A program made the translations under genes and the position numbers. Shown piece after piece: positions 24,025 through 35,300 of a DNA stretch of 64,000 nucleotides (the first letter of the stretch is position 1; each line of letters begins with the position of its first letter). The stretch comes from Lutraria lutraria (lineage: Eukaryota > Mollusca > Bivalvia > Venerida > Mactridae), in the NCBI GenBank assembly GCA_964023205.1, contig OZ026841.1, positions 30,642,399 to 30,706,398 of the forward strand. The letters run 5' to 3'. The notes beneath the pieces were generated by a model, which ran no database searches, was not told where the DNA came from, and worked only from the letters and a program-made list of their open reading frames with translations.

Positions 24025-26555
24025 ATGGACTCGCCTTTAAACCTGGTAAATGACAGTTTCCTTCAATATAATAACAAAAGTTTTTCTTTTAACTTTCATA
24101 ATTTTGTTTGACATCAGTATGTTTTCTAGTTATGAGAAAAGAGAAATTAACCAATGAAGTAAAATTATTTCGGATATAACTTAATTTCGGATTGTATATC
24201 CAAATGTAACAGTTTTACGTTGTTTCATGTGTACAGTATTAGATAATACCGGATCAGCTGTATAATGTACGTTTATAAAACATATTTAAGTTTGTAATAA
24301 AATGTTTATTGTATGATATGTTTTTGTGAATTCTTTTTCCTTTGTGAAATATTTTGATTTGACTTGCCTCGTAAATTAAAGTTAAAAAAAGAATGTCTTA
24401 ATAGAAAGTAAGTAGTTGATTGTGATTTTAGAGGCGCCATGCTTATTGTATTACAGGCACATCAACAAGGAAGAAAGGCAGATATGTTGATGAAGTCAGG
24501 GAAATATGAAGAAGCTGTAACTTGTCATAACAGAGCTGCGGGTTTGTTGTGTTTGTAAATCTGTAGAAATTCTGTTTAGAACTGTATTTAAATTTTGAAT
24601 GCTTTGGATTTAAACACATCCCGCAGCATTACAGTGATGCACTGTAAAGAAGTTGTTTGATTTTTTGTGTAAGAGAGATTAACAAAGATAATGATAATTA
24701 TGGTCATTATGAAAAACATTTAAATTATATTAAGTCCTGGCACCTAGTTTAGTTTTATCAACCATTTAAAAGAAATAAAGACGTGAAAGTGATCAAAGAG
24801 AAAAAAAATTGTGTAAGATGATGATTCCTTCATGGGTTCTCAATAACAGCAGGCTGCAGGCCTATTTAGCCGCTTAGAAATGTGTTGGGGCCAGTTAGGA
24901 ATCTCAAAAGTTTATAAAATATTGCTTGAAAATGCCCAGCCCCCCCACCCCCCTAGCAGGACTGTTAGTCTAGCTTTTTGGCCTGCTGGCTGCAAACTTA
25001 TTGAGAACCCTGCCGCCTTGTCCAGCTGTAGTGTACCAGACTTTCATGGTCAGTGTAACATAAGACTGGAAATTGGAAAACAAATAATTTGTTCTAAAAA
25101 AGTTTAAAAACACTTTCAAAAAGCCGTTAAATCTTTAACTTTATAGAAAAATCATAAATTAGAGATCAAGAGATAAACAATGTTTTCTGCAAACCAAGAT
25201 GTAAGGTGATTCATTCTTCTGTTGAAATTAATATTTTTGCTACTTATGTGTAACACTTTAAATTTGTACAGAATACTTGCTGGAAGCAATGCAACAAACA
25301 AGGTATAGTCCTGCTTTAGAGTCCTTGAAACTTCAACATGCGCATCATTTGAAGCAGACAGACAGATTGTACGACAGACAGAGACGTGCTCACATGCTAC
25401 AAATCAAACAAAATAAACGTCATCATTGTAATCAATTCACCCAGACTGTATTACAGGTAGGGACGATACACATCTTAAACTGGCATGGCCTTCATTTGAG
25501 ATTATTGGACCAAACATGTACTTGCCTTCTATATTAATAAAGTCTCTAATGAGAGGATTGGAACAACGAGTATTTAGTTTATGTAACCTCTCATGAATGA
25601 TTGATTTACAATGCTCTGAATAGATGTGTTATTTTACAAAAAGCATCTTGTTGACTTAAAAATAAAATACAATGTACTGTACAACCTCTTCAGAACAGCC
25701 CTATGTAGAGCAACAACCTCTACAACAACACCTTCAAAATTTCCCTATGCTGATATTTACTGTAAATTTAACCTGTGGAGCAACAACCTCTAAACAACGG
25801 CCAATGTTTTCAGCTCCCATAGGGTGTTGCTCTACAGAGGTTGTACTGTATGTTTGTATTAAAAGTAGTGAAATCAGGTCTGACATTTTTATGAAATGTA
25901 CTGGTAGTCATTTCAAAATTGCCTGGTCTAAAGGCTTGAATGGTATCACCTCTCTATTTTTCACTTGTACTTATCATCAATGATTGTTATGTTCCAGGGT
26001 CCAGTAGTAGCGGTTGGCTCAGATACAACATTCCAACAAACATCACCTGGTTCAAACGTTCAACAAGCCAGCAATGTGAACAATTCATTGTCTGGCATGT
26101 CCTCTCCACTTGAAGAAGATTCCATCTATCGTACTCTGACAGAAAATGATTCTCTTATTGGTCTACTGTTACGAAGACGACAGAATTTAGATGGAGACAA
26201 TTCTACATCATTCCATTCTGGTGTGCCAGTCGAACGAGTTTTCTCAAATATGAGTCGTGAAAAACCAAGCAGGGTGGATAACCAGGCTGACAAAGAAACT
26301 GAAGATTTACGATCCCATAATGAGGATCTTAGAAAGCATGTGCAACAATTACTGAAGGAGTTAGATGATGTAAAGACAGAAAATAAGGATTTAAAGTATA
26401 AATTTGAAGGCACCCAGACTTTATTCAGTGAGCCATGCATCATCCCGGATCTGCCGCCTTTAGAGATGCCTCAGTTTGATGTTGACCTCCTTGAATGGGA
26501 GAGCAAGAAAAAGGGAGACGATTCAGACTCGAATTCTCTTGGGATGTCATTGTAA
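24025..26555 (+). CDS. NRBF2: Nuclear receptor-binding factor 2 (autophagy PI3K complex subunit)
   Basis: Four coding exons: 24025-24045, 24457-24541, 25272-25456, 25998-26555. Together they give 849 nt (282 aa). Exon 1 holds only seven codons (MDSPLNL), which join in phase to AHQQGRKAD, the start of the family's MIT domain; the match to the known NRBF2 N-terminus fixes the start. Residues about 5-85 form the three-helix MIT domain (KYEEAVTCHNRAA, then EYLLEAMQQ). Residues about 194-232 form a heptad coiled coil (EDLRSHNEDLRKHVQQLLKE), and IPDLPPLEMPQF at about 246-257 matches the conserved C-terminal motif. In vertebrates NRBF2 (yeast Atg38) binds the ATG14-containing class III PI3-kinase complex and tunes autophagy; the same role is inferred here. 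A TIR element (25675-25850) lies in intron 3. No AATAAA is seen soon after the stop. Confidence 0.9.
25675..25850. mobile_element. ~180-bp TIR element, subfamily A (inverted)
   Basis: Begins TACTGTACAACCTC and ends CAGAGGTTGTACTGTA. The interior is the reverse complement of the 4598 and 44170 copies (GGGTGTTGCTCTACAGAGG at its right end). It sits in NRBF2 intron 3, 147 bp before exon 4. Confidence 0.8.
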
Positions 26556-27021
26556 ATTTTGTTTTATGTGTACTATTAAGATATTACTATTTCATGTTTG
26601 ACTTTGAATTTAAAAGCATGTTTATTTTTTATTGTTGATCAAAGTACAATCATCTTTGATACAACTTTGTATTTCAGTTTCGTAAGTTATTAATTAAACT
26701 TAAAAGGTGGTTTGTAGTGTTTTCCAATACACATTTATTGCTGTTACTGGTATTTTAATTTAAATTTTCAGAATAAGGTGTGTGCTGTAATTTACTGTCT
26801 GAAGGCAGCTACACCTCTGGTATTAGTGTGCATACATATGAACAATTTGTTATTGTTTGAAGAGCTATTTCTTTGAATCACTCGGTGTGCAACCAGGTTG
26901 TTAACTTTTGTTAAATGGGATGGACTTGAAAAATAGTCAAGTGTAAGGTTACTTGACCAAAAAAAAATTCTTAACATGCCCTGTGGAAATACAGTGTACA
27001 ATTCATCACTGAATGTTTGCA

Positions 27022-27120
27022 CAGTCAAACCTTCCTAATCTGAACTTTACTCAAACGGAATCCTCTCTGATCAGAACATTATTGTCAGTCCGAACAAGTT
27101 GGATTAGAAAGGTTCCACTG
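27022..27120. mobile_element. 99-bp TIR element
   Basis: CAGTCAAACCTTCCTAATC at the left is mirrored by GATTAGAAAGGTTCCACTG at the right. It has no coding content. The CAGTNNAACC terminus resembles the other small TIR families in this window. Confidence 0.65.
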
Positions 27121-28414
27121 CACCTTTAGAATCAGCACCAATTAACAGGGTTGGCCTGGTAACCACAAACACAGCTATTGCTATTTTTTCTGTCCTTATT
27201 TGGGTGCAATATTTGTTGCAATATTTAAAATTACTTTTTATTTTGTATTATATACATGTACTTATAATGTTTTTTTTGTGATTTGATTTTAAGAAGACTA
27301 GGCCCCAGATTTATATTTCATTTATCAAAATCAGAAAAAAAAATTTATGTTAGGAATTGTTATAAAAAGTTTAATCAAGGTAAAAAGGAAATGAATGCTC
27401 ATTTACTGCAACATCTGGATAAGTCTTAGAATAGCTAGTATTAGTCATGTTGTAGAAATAATTTATACTTCTACTTTATAATTATATATTATAGTTATAA
27501 TTTTATACTTTGCTAAAGTTTCATATCCATAGAATATCAACTAGAATAAAAAATTGTAAATGAGAATGACATGTTGAACATTTGCTTTTTGTAAGTTCTC
27601 TGTATCATTATCTTCTTATGTCAAACTAGGATTTATCTCTTTGATTACCTGGTTGTTACATTTTCATTTCATGTGGGCTGTTTCATAATTCAAGAATACA
27701 TGTATGTGTTTGGTTATGGCGGTACTTGTAAGAATGTGAATAATGGAAAACGTAATAATGACCTGAGAACTAATTTCATCTCAATTCAGTATAATTTTAT
27801 CATTTATGTATTATTGTTCAGGAATATAATTATGACATGTGTCACAATTTAGGTTTTGGGTCATGTTATCATATCATGTCTTAAGGCTCCATTCGTTTTT
27901 TGGATGTTAAAATTAAAGTACAGTGTAGGTCTTATTTTATCTAGAAAATATCTTATTATTAGTGAAACTGACTTTTACTTGCAATAAAACAATTACGAAA
28001 TTTTCTTTTTTAATCATGATGTGCATATAGAAATGTAGCACAGTGTTTTCAATGATAGTGCAAAAAATAAGAAAAAATTTCTGGTAACATTTTTTGGAGA
28101 TGTGGCTAAAGAAAGGCATTATGCAAATAATGTTTTAGAGCAAATATAATATATTTCTTATATTTTACTATCATTTTATTGATTGTTCTGTATTACTAAA
28201 TTTAAAAAGCTAATGGGCTTTTAAAGACTGTCATTTGTATTTAACATTTGAAATATTTAACTGGAAGATAAACAAACTGTTGTTTGGAAGGCTCTATTAA
28301 AAGATAAACATGTCTATGACTAATACTTGACCAGTTGATCTGTTTGAGGTGATGACCTTAGGTTATATCGGTCTCCAAACCTGCTACGTCATTATTTCCA
28401 ATTTTTAGTTATTG

Positions 28415-28610
28415 AGTATAAGGCATAAAAAATGTTTTTGCTTCTGGTTACATGCTCATTAAAAATCAGGTAGGTTGGGAATTTATATATATAATATTTT
28501 TCTTAGTCTTGAAAGCTGAAGCAAGGTAAAAAGTGAGACTGAGTATGTATCATTCTTCATGCTTATGGGAAGTCCCAGGGGATCACTGGGAAAATTAGGG
28601 CAGGTTGGGT
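28415..28610 (+). repeat. Dispersed repeat (GTTTGTTTCTGGTT family)
   Basis: Blocks TTTTTGCTTCTGGTTACATG, CTCATTAAAAATCAGGTAGG, CTTGAAAGCTGAAGCAAGG and TAAAAAGTGAGACTGAG match, in order, those at 16495 and 39410. Confidence 0.6.
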
Positions 28611-29118
28611 AACCCGACTGAAAAATTACCTTTAACAATTTGTTTATTCCTGCGAATGATCAATTGTTCCCACAATATTCTAAGCCCCAGTATGAGGTTG
28701 GTCTTTAATTTGAGGTTAGTAAAATGGGATTTTTCTGGAGTTCATATCATTTTACATGCTTATCAATATTTCCATTCCTGTTACTGGTACTTTCATGAAA
28801 ATGGCAAAAGCTACTAACATTCCACTATAAATAAGGACTATTATATGTTTTGAAAGTGCAGGCAATAATTATGATGTTGTATCAACATGTGTTAATTAAC
28901 TATACTTGCTCAGTATTTTTGTCATGACAACATATTTTTGTTGATTTAGTCAGTTAATTGTCATGTCTTGTACTATACATTTACAATAAAAGTATACACT
29001 TCATGTGATCAATTCTTGTGTTGTAAGTATCTGGGGTCCCACTAACAATTTATGATCAGTCAATGTATGATGTCTGGCATCCACACTTGATAGTTGTAAA
29101 ATTCTGTTCTGTTTTGTT

Positions 29119-29312
29119 AACATTCTAGGGTCACAGTTTTGATTGGATCTTCATCAAACTTTCAACCAAAAACTCAAATGTTTGTCTCAATGATATCTAT
29201 TAGACGGCAAGTTTGAGCATCGGCCATTTCAGGTAAAAATTAGGTCAATAGATCAAATCAAATGAAAACATTATTACACTCTGGAGGCCAAAGTTTTAAT
29301 TGCACTAAATTG
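29119..29312 (+). repeat. Single/partial 145-bp repeat unit
   Basis: Starts with an AGTTTTGATTGGATCTTCATC-like anchor and contains TTTGTCTCAATGATAT and TAGGTCAATAGATCAAATC, as in the units at 33917-34700. It lacks the hairpin terminus, so it is an isolated remnant. Confidence 0.6.
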
Positions 29313-29509
29313 ACAATATTGCACTGTAGAACTGTATCTTTTTTATTTACGTAAATGCTATCATGATTGCTGTCAATCATAACAATTATATTATGGTGCG
29401 CAAGAATTAAAAACAAAAAAGACAGGAAAGTGCAGAAAAGTATCGGACATGATATGCTATTGATGAAAAGTAGAAGTACAAAAGGGTTTACTGTTCTTAT
29501 ACCCGTCTG

Positions 29510-29760
29510 AGACTGGGCGTGACCTCTTCGACTTGTGTGGCCCTACCAGGAAAGTGTTCCCGCCAGCACAGCTCACATCTCCTCAAGGCAAGCAATTGTG
29601 GAGTGTTCGCCATTAGAATGGCTGGGAAGAAAGCTCTCTCTTGAAGGATACCAAAGAGGGAGCCACAGCAATGGTGGCTGGTAGTGAATTCCATGTCGGG
29701 ACGACTCTTGGGAAGAAGCTGTTTTTGAACTGGTCGGTTGAAGGTGATAACCTTTTCCAT
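29510..29760 (-). pseudogene. LINE reverse-transcriptase C-terminal remnant
   Basis: On the minus strand one frame reads FKNSFFPRVVPTWNSLPAT then APSLVSFKREL. This is the characteristic C-terminal tail of non-LTR retrotransposon reverse transcriptases (FFPR..x..WNSLP..x..SLxxFK). A stop follows soon after. No catalytic RT domain is present upstream, so it is a 5'-truncated dead copy. It is more GC-rich than its surroundings. Confidence 0.7.
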
Positions 29761-30024
29761 TAAATTACTTCGAAAAAGAAGTTTTGAGATAGAGTATAGT
29801 TCAATCTATGGGAACACTGAACATGCTGCACTTAAGGTATTCATTAGGATGCTAACTACTAATTAGTCTGATGCATTTGCTCTATGCAACCATGCAGGTA
29901 CGTATATTAATTAACTTGACCTGACGCAACACAAAAATGTTAATATTACAAAAATGAAATCGCCCAATTTGATTATTTTTGTAATGGCTACCTTAGATAC
30001 TGAATTTTATTCTAAGGAATTAAA

Positions 30025-30305
30025 AAAATGTAAGAGTTGTTGCCCTTGTTAAAAAATAGAGAAAAAAATTGCATGGTGACCTATATTTTTCTTTATCAAA
30101 TTATATTGGCATAATTGCATTTTTTACCATGATATTTCATCGAAAAGCATGTTCTTTTGGTTTTTTCTTTGAAAAATTGGTTTAACTCCCATTGATTTTG
30201 AACAATGCAAATTTAAAGGGAAATAACTCGAAGGTGTGTGTGTCAATGTTTTTCAAAAAAATCATGGAAACCTATAAAAATCATAAACATTTACAAAATC
30301 TGTTT
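30025..30305 (+). repeat. Dispersed repeat (GAGTTGTTGCCCTTGTT family)
   Basis: AAGAGTTGTTGCCCTTGTT and GCAAATTTAAAGGGAAATA with AACTC in order, matching 42961-43225 in SRP72 intron 16. Non-coding. Confidence 0.6.
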
Positions 30306-30795
30306 GCCTTTTTATTTAGGTAAAGATTTTGGAGCCAAACCCAATCTGTCTGCACTGCAACTTGGAACGGGAACCAGCTGCTGGACCCATGAAATACATT
30401 CGGCAAACCTCGGTTCTTTTGATAATCACTGACAGGTTAGCGGCATTTCTTTTTGTACATTATTTCTTAAGTAGCCTATGATTGTGTGTCGAAAGTTTCT
30501 GTTCAACATGTCAGTTTGACAACGTATTTATTCGTAGTAATTATAGGCCTATTGTAGTTATATTTTTTATTGATGTATATCGGTATTTATTCGAACTGCA
30601 TAATTTCGACCCAGATGATTCCGCATCATTTTTCAAAACAGATTCTTGAATTCAATACTTAAGTAGAAATTAATTGTATATTGTAAAATGTATTGAGGAA
30701 CGACCATTATATACAACAATCATTTAAATGGTTCTGGATTAATGCCCATGCACGACAATGCCAGTGTTCAAACTAATTTTTTTATAGTCGAAGGG

Positions 30796-31210
30796 GCTTT
30801 GACGATGATACGTTTGCATTGCAGTTCATCGTCAAAGCCACTTGTTCTTTAAAAGCTAACAGGTAAACGACTCAATCTGAGTCGCGTTCGTTTTCCTATT
30901 TAACGCACAAATTTCCGTAAAACTTGTGTACAATTCGATGAAATATAGTATAATCTATCAATATGACCAAAAATATACCTTCAACAGACGAAAGTTATCA
31001 AACATTTTGCCGATGTTTCATACTACCCATAATTTCAAAATTTTCCTCGTAAATGCTTTGGATTAAGTCCGTAGCATTCCGGAAAGCATGTAAATTGATC
31101 CGATTCAATAGACGCATGAACAAGCGTCTTAAGCTGTTGACTTTGTAAGAGGACAATTCCATAACTAAAATGGTCAACAAGACGAAATAAAAAAGACCAA
31201 TTTAGTTATG
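30796..31210 (+). repeat. Dispersed repeat with a strong hairpin
   Basis: GGCTTTGACGATGA and TCATCGTCAAAGCC form a near-perfect stem at about 30794-30840. Further right, TTTTCCTCGTAAATGCTTTG, AACAAGCGTCTTAAGCT, TTGACTTTG and AAAATGGTCAACAAGAC recur at 52236-52440 in SRP72 intron 1, and GACCAATTTAGTTATGG recurs near 54390. Confidence 0.6.
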
Positions 31211-31917
31211 GGACCCAGAACTAATTTTTTTAAAGCACTAGTCCGAACTATATGTGAACTATTGAAAATAAACAATTTACCACTAGCCTGTGTACACAAT
31301 TTTTAGAAAGTTCACTTGCCCGATAAGAAATTGACTAGCTGTGGGCTAGTGGGTTAGCATGGAGGCAATGCTCCAGAGACTGAGAGAAAGCCCTGTGGGT
31401 TGTGGCTATGCATTACTATCTAAGAAGAAGAACTTCAAGAAGATGACAGATATTTTGATACATAAATAGCATTTATAAGCTCAGTATAAAGACCTATAAA
31501 CACATAGATAAGAAACTCCTGTAAGCGCCTGTAGAAAATGCTATTTTTGCACGCAGCAGATCTTTGAATTTTTCGATCTATATATATATATAAAGTTTGT
31601 GCAAATCTCATTAATGAATTTTCAACCGTGTCATGAAGTACTCATTTTTCTGTATATTAATATTATGTATACAGTAGGACTTAGGTAAAATCATTCATAG
31701 TTTCAGGGATGCTATATTACTGTAATATTATATAGCATTACTGATGGTTTAGCAGGTTTGCACACATAAATGTGTCTTTTTGATGATGATTTTGGTGATT
31801 TGTGGATAAATATTGTGTATATACATGAACTAAGTGCTTTATGAAAAATATTCTTACCTATAAGTTGAAATATTGGGTTACAATTGCTCTTTCAATTACT
31901 GAATTAGCTTTATCTGT

Positions 31918-32053
31918 TAGCCCTACTAATTGGGCTTTCTGGTTGGGCGATTTTCGTGAACGAATTCGGAAGGGCCATCCTCTCAGACTGTGCAGGACGG
32001 GCCCAAGTCGAAAAAGTATCTCGTCGTCACAAACAGTCTAATTAGTTGGACTA
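31918..32053. mobile_element. 136-bp TIR element, uninterrupted copy
   Basis: Begins TAGCCCTACTAATTGG and ends CTAATTAGTTGGACTA (imperfect TIR). The interior GAACGAATTCGGAAGGGCC through GGCCCAAGTCGAAAAAG matches the two halves of the interrupted copy at 54430-55191. No clear target duplication here. Confidence 0.7.
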
Positions 32054-32337
32054 CTTTCTCAGTGAGATATTTGTAAAAGTTTATTTTAAAATTAAAGTTA
32101 TATCTCTGTAATTTAGCCTAGGGCCTACTTGATTTGTTAAGTTTTTCCATTTGGTTGCCATGAAACCAGAGTTCTGCATGGAATGACATTCTTTTAGCAA
32201 CTTTTGTAAAGGACTACCCTGATCATTCCTGTTCTCTAGTGAGCTAAACATTGTACTTGTTCCTTGTCATTTGATCAGTCAAGTCATTTAAATTAATTGC
32301 ATATCATTTTCAGATTATAACTTCTTCCTATTGAGTC

Positions 32338-35300
32338 ATGACTGCCTACATATTGTCGTTAATGGTTACTTTGGATCAAGAATGTGCCATACAACAGTTG
32401 TTTACCCATAATCGCTGGCAATTTACAAAATTAAGTAAGTACATTTGCAAACTGATATTTTTTGGCTGTTTCAAAGTTTGACTTTTGTTGTTTGAAAGTT
32501 AAGCCAGCTAAATGGAAGCTTTTTATGCACCTATAAAATTGATTTTCGTTTTTATGTACCAGTTTGATTTGTACTAATGGTATTTGTATTTTAAATAGAA
32601 AACAGGGTTTTACACTGACTTTAAAGTTTTGGGGTCCTTGGGACTCAGGTTGTTGTTTTAGTGGGGTCCTGTCATACATATCAGGGGTTCCTAAGTCAGT
32701 CTGTGTTACTGTTTATTGTATACATGTATCTAATTTTTGCAAGAATTTATTCTTAACCATAGAACAACCAAAGATCTGTTTTCAGTGTATACATTTGTAT
32801 GTAATTAACGAAAGTACCTTATCAAATCTTACACAATGATCTCCCTTACTTTAATACATTGAGTACATCTTAATTAAGAAAAGTCTGCATACCCAAGGAC
32901 TCGATTTGCACATTACATTTTTAGGGGTCCTCACCTGGGTAGAATTTTTGGCGTATTTGACGCAGAAAATCGCATCCTGTAAATCCCTGAGAAAAGTCTC
33001 TTTTTCATGGTCATAGGCTTTACAAGGTCAGAAAAATAAATAAATTTACGAATGGGTTTGGTAGGTTGGTTGAACTATATCATATGCCCAAGGTACATGT
33101 AGGGTGGCATATAGCAGTTGCACTGACTGTCTATCACCCTTTTCTTGTCCTCATAACTCCTATAATTCGTACAAAAATGTGTACTGGTATGCAATTTTCT
33201 CCAAAGCTGAGAATGATCGGTATCAAGTACTGTAGAACTATTTTTTTGTGCCTAATCAAAGGTTGAAAAAAATGGGGAAAATCACAATGGCATACTAACT
33301 CATAACTTGCATTGATGGCAAGTGAACTTTGTTATGTTATTTCTGTATCGCACTTACAAATCTTTTAGTGTTTGAAGTGGAAAAAATAATACAGTCTCTG
33401 AAATATGTTTTTTTTTCTTATTAAGGTTTTCTTTTTATAAACAGGGCTCTCTTTTGACCCTTAAAATGGCATTTTGACTCTTGAAATTTGCAAAATAAGG
33501 TTTTTGACTCTTGAGAATTGGAACCAAAGGGTCAAATTTACTATTACATTAGTAGGAAACTTTGTTGATGCTTCAAATTTCTATCAGCTAAGGGTCATTT
33601 TGACCCCCAACTTTTGAAGTCCAGGGAGCACCCTGTATAAAGATTTCTGTTACTTTTTAGCTCACATGTCACAAAGTGACAAAGTGAGCTATTAGGATCA
33701 CTCTCCGTCCGGCGTCGTGCGGTGTGCGTCGTGCGTCGTCAAACTTTATGTTGTGACCACACTAGGGGCCACATTTTTGGCTCAATTTTAGCAAAACTGG
33801 GTCAGAACGTTAATATCAACAAAATCTCGGACGAGTTCGATATTGGGCCATTTGGGGTCAAAAACTAGGTCACCAGGGCCAAATAAGGGAAAACCTTGTG
33901 AACACTTTAGAAATCACTGTTTTGACTGGATCTTCATGAAACTTTGTCAGATTGTTTATTTTAATAATATGTTGGTCAAGTTTGATAATGGGTAATTTCT
34001 GTAGTAAAATTAGGTCACTAGGGCAAATTGCTGGAAAACCTTGTGAACACTCTAGAAGTCACTGTTTTGATTGGATGATCATGAAACCTTGTCAGAATGT
34101 TTGTCTTCATAATATCTTGGACGAGTTTGAACATGGGTCATCTCGGGTAAAAAACTAGGTCGCTAGGTCAAATCGTATGAAAAACCATGTTAACACTGTA
34201 GATTTCACAGTTATTATTGGATCTTCACCAAACTTTTTCAAATTGTTTGTTTTAATGATATAACAGTCAAGTATAAATATGGGTCATCTGGGGTCAATAA
34301 CTAGGTCACCAGGTCAAATCTTAGGAAAACTTTGTTAACACTGTAGATGTCACAGTTTTAATTGGATCTTCACCAAACCTTGTCAAAATGTTTGCCTCAA
34401 TGATATGTGGGTCAAGGATGAACATGGGTCAGCCGGGTTCAAAAACTGGGTCACAAGGTCAAATCTTTGGTAAAAATCTTGTAAAAGCTCTAAATGTCAT
34501 GGTTTTGATTGGATCTTGGCCAAACCTTGTCAGATTGTTTGTCTTAATGATATTAAGGACAAGTTCAAATATGGGTCACCTAGGGTCAAAAACCAGGTCA
34601 CAAGGTCAAATCTTAGGAAAACCTTATTTTGATTGTATCTTCACCAAACCTAGTCAGACTGTTTGTCTTAATGATATGTAAGACAAATTCAAACATAGGT
34701 CGTCTGGGGTCAACAAATAGGTCACCGGTTCAAAACAATGTTTTAATGAGTGAACAGTGATTGTCATGTGAGCGATATAGGGCCATCTTGGCCCTCTTGT
34801 TTATGACATCTTAATACACAGTTCTTATATGAAACACTTCCTGTTTGTAGATATAGTTGACCAAGCAGTAAATGATACACTCTGCGATGTATCTGTTAAA
34901 TTGGTTGGTACTAATGAAGAATCTGACCAAACAGCTGATGATTTGAAACCCACTGCAGCTTCGCCTGTGTGTCAGCTTAATGATTCTAGATTTATTGACA
35001 AATTTAACACTAATGATGATGAACATGAAGTTTGTGGCAACATTGATTTAATTGAAGCAACATCTGAACAAACCCTTTGTGCAATAGGTATCACAGTTAC
35101 TGAAGAGACACTTCATGAAGATGAACTAGAGGACAATAATGATGACATTAACTTTGATTCTGATATGGTTGCTGATGATGTGGAAACCAATTCTTCTAAA
35201 AAAGTGAAAAAAGTGACTACAAAGAGAAAAAACAATGTAAGTGCAAAGATTGTTGGGGATAAAAAAAGAAAAGGAACATGTATGACTGATGAAGTACTAG

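Larger units (their letters stand above)
26556..32313. other. Intergenic/upstream stretch before the zinc-finger gene
   Basis: No protein-coding exon with recognisable homology. It holds the NRBF2 3'UTR at its left end, a 99-bp TIR element (27022-27120), a dispersed repeat (28415-28610), a partial 145-bp unit (29119-29312), a LINE 3' remnant (29510-29760), another shared repeat (30025-30305), a hairpin-bearing repeat (30796-31210) and a short TIR element (31918-32053). A possible untranslated exon could end at the donor-like CTGACAG|GTTAGC near 30432-30438. Confidence 0.5.
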
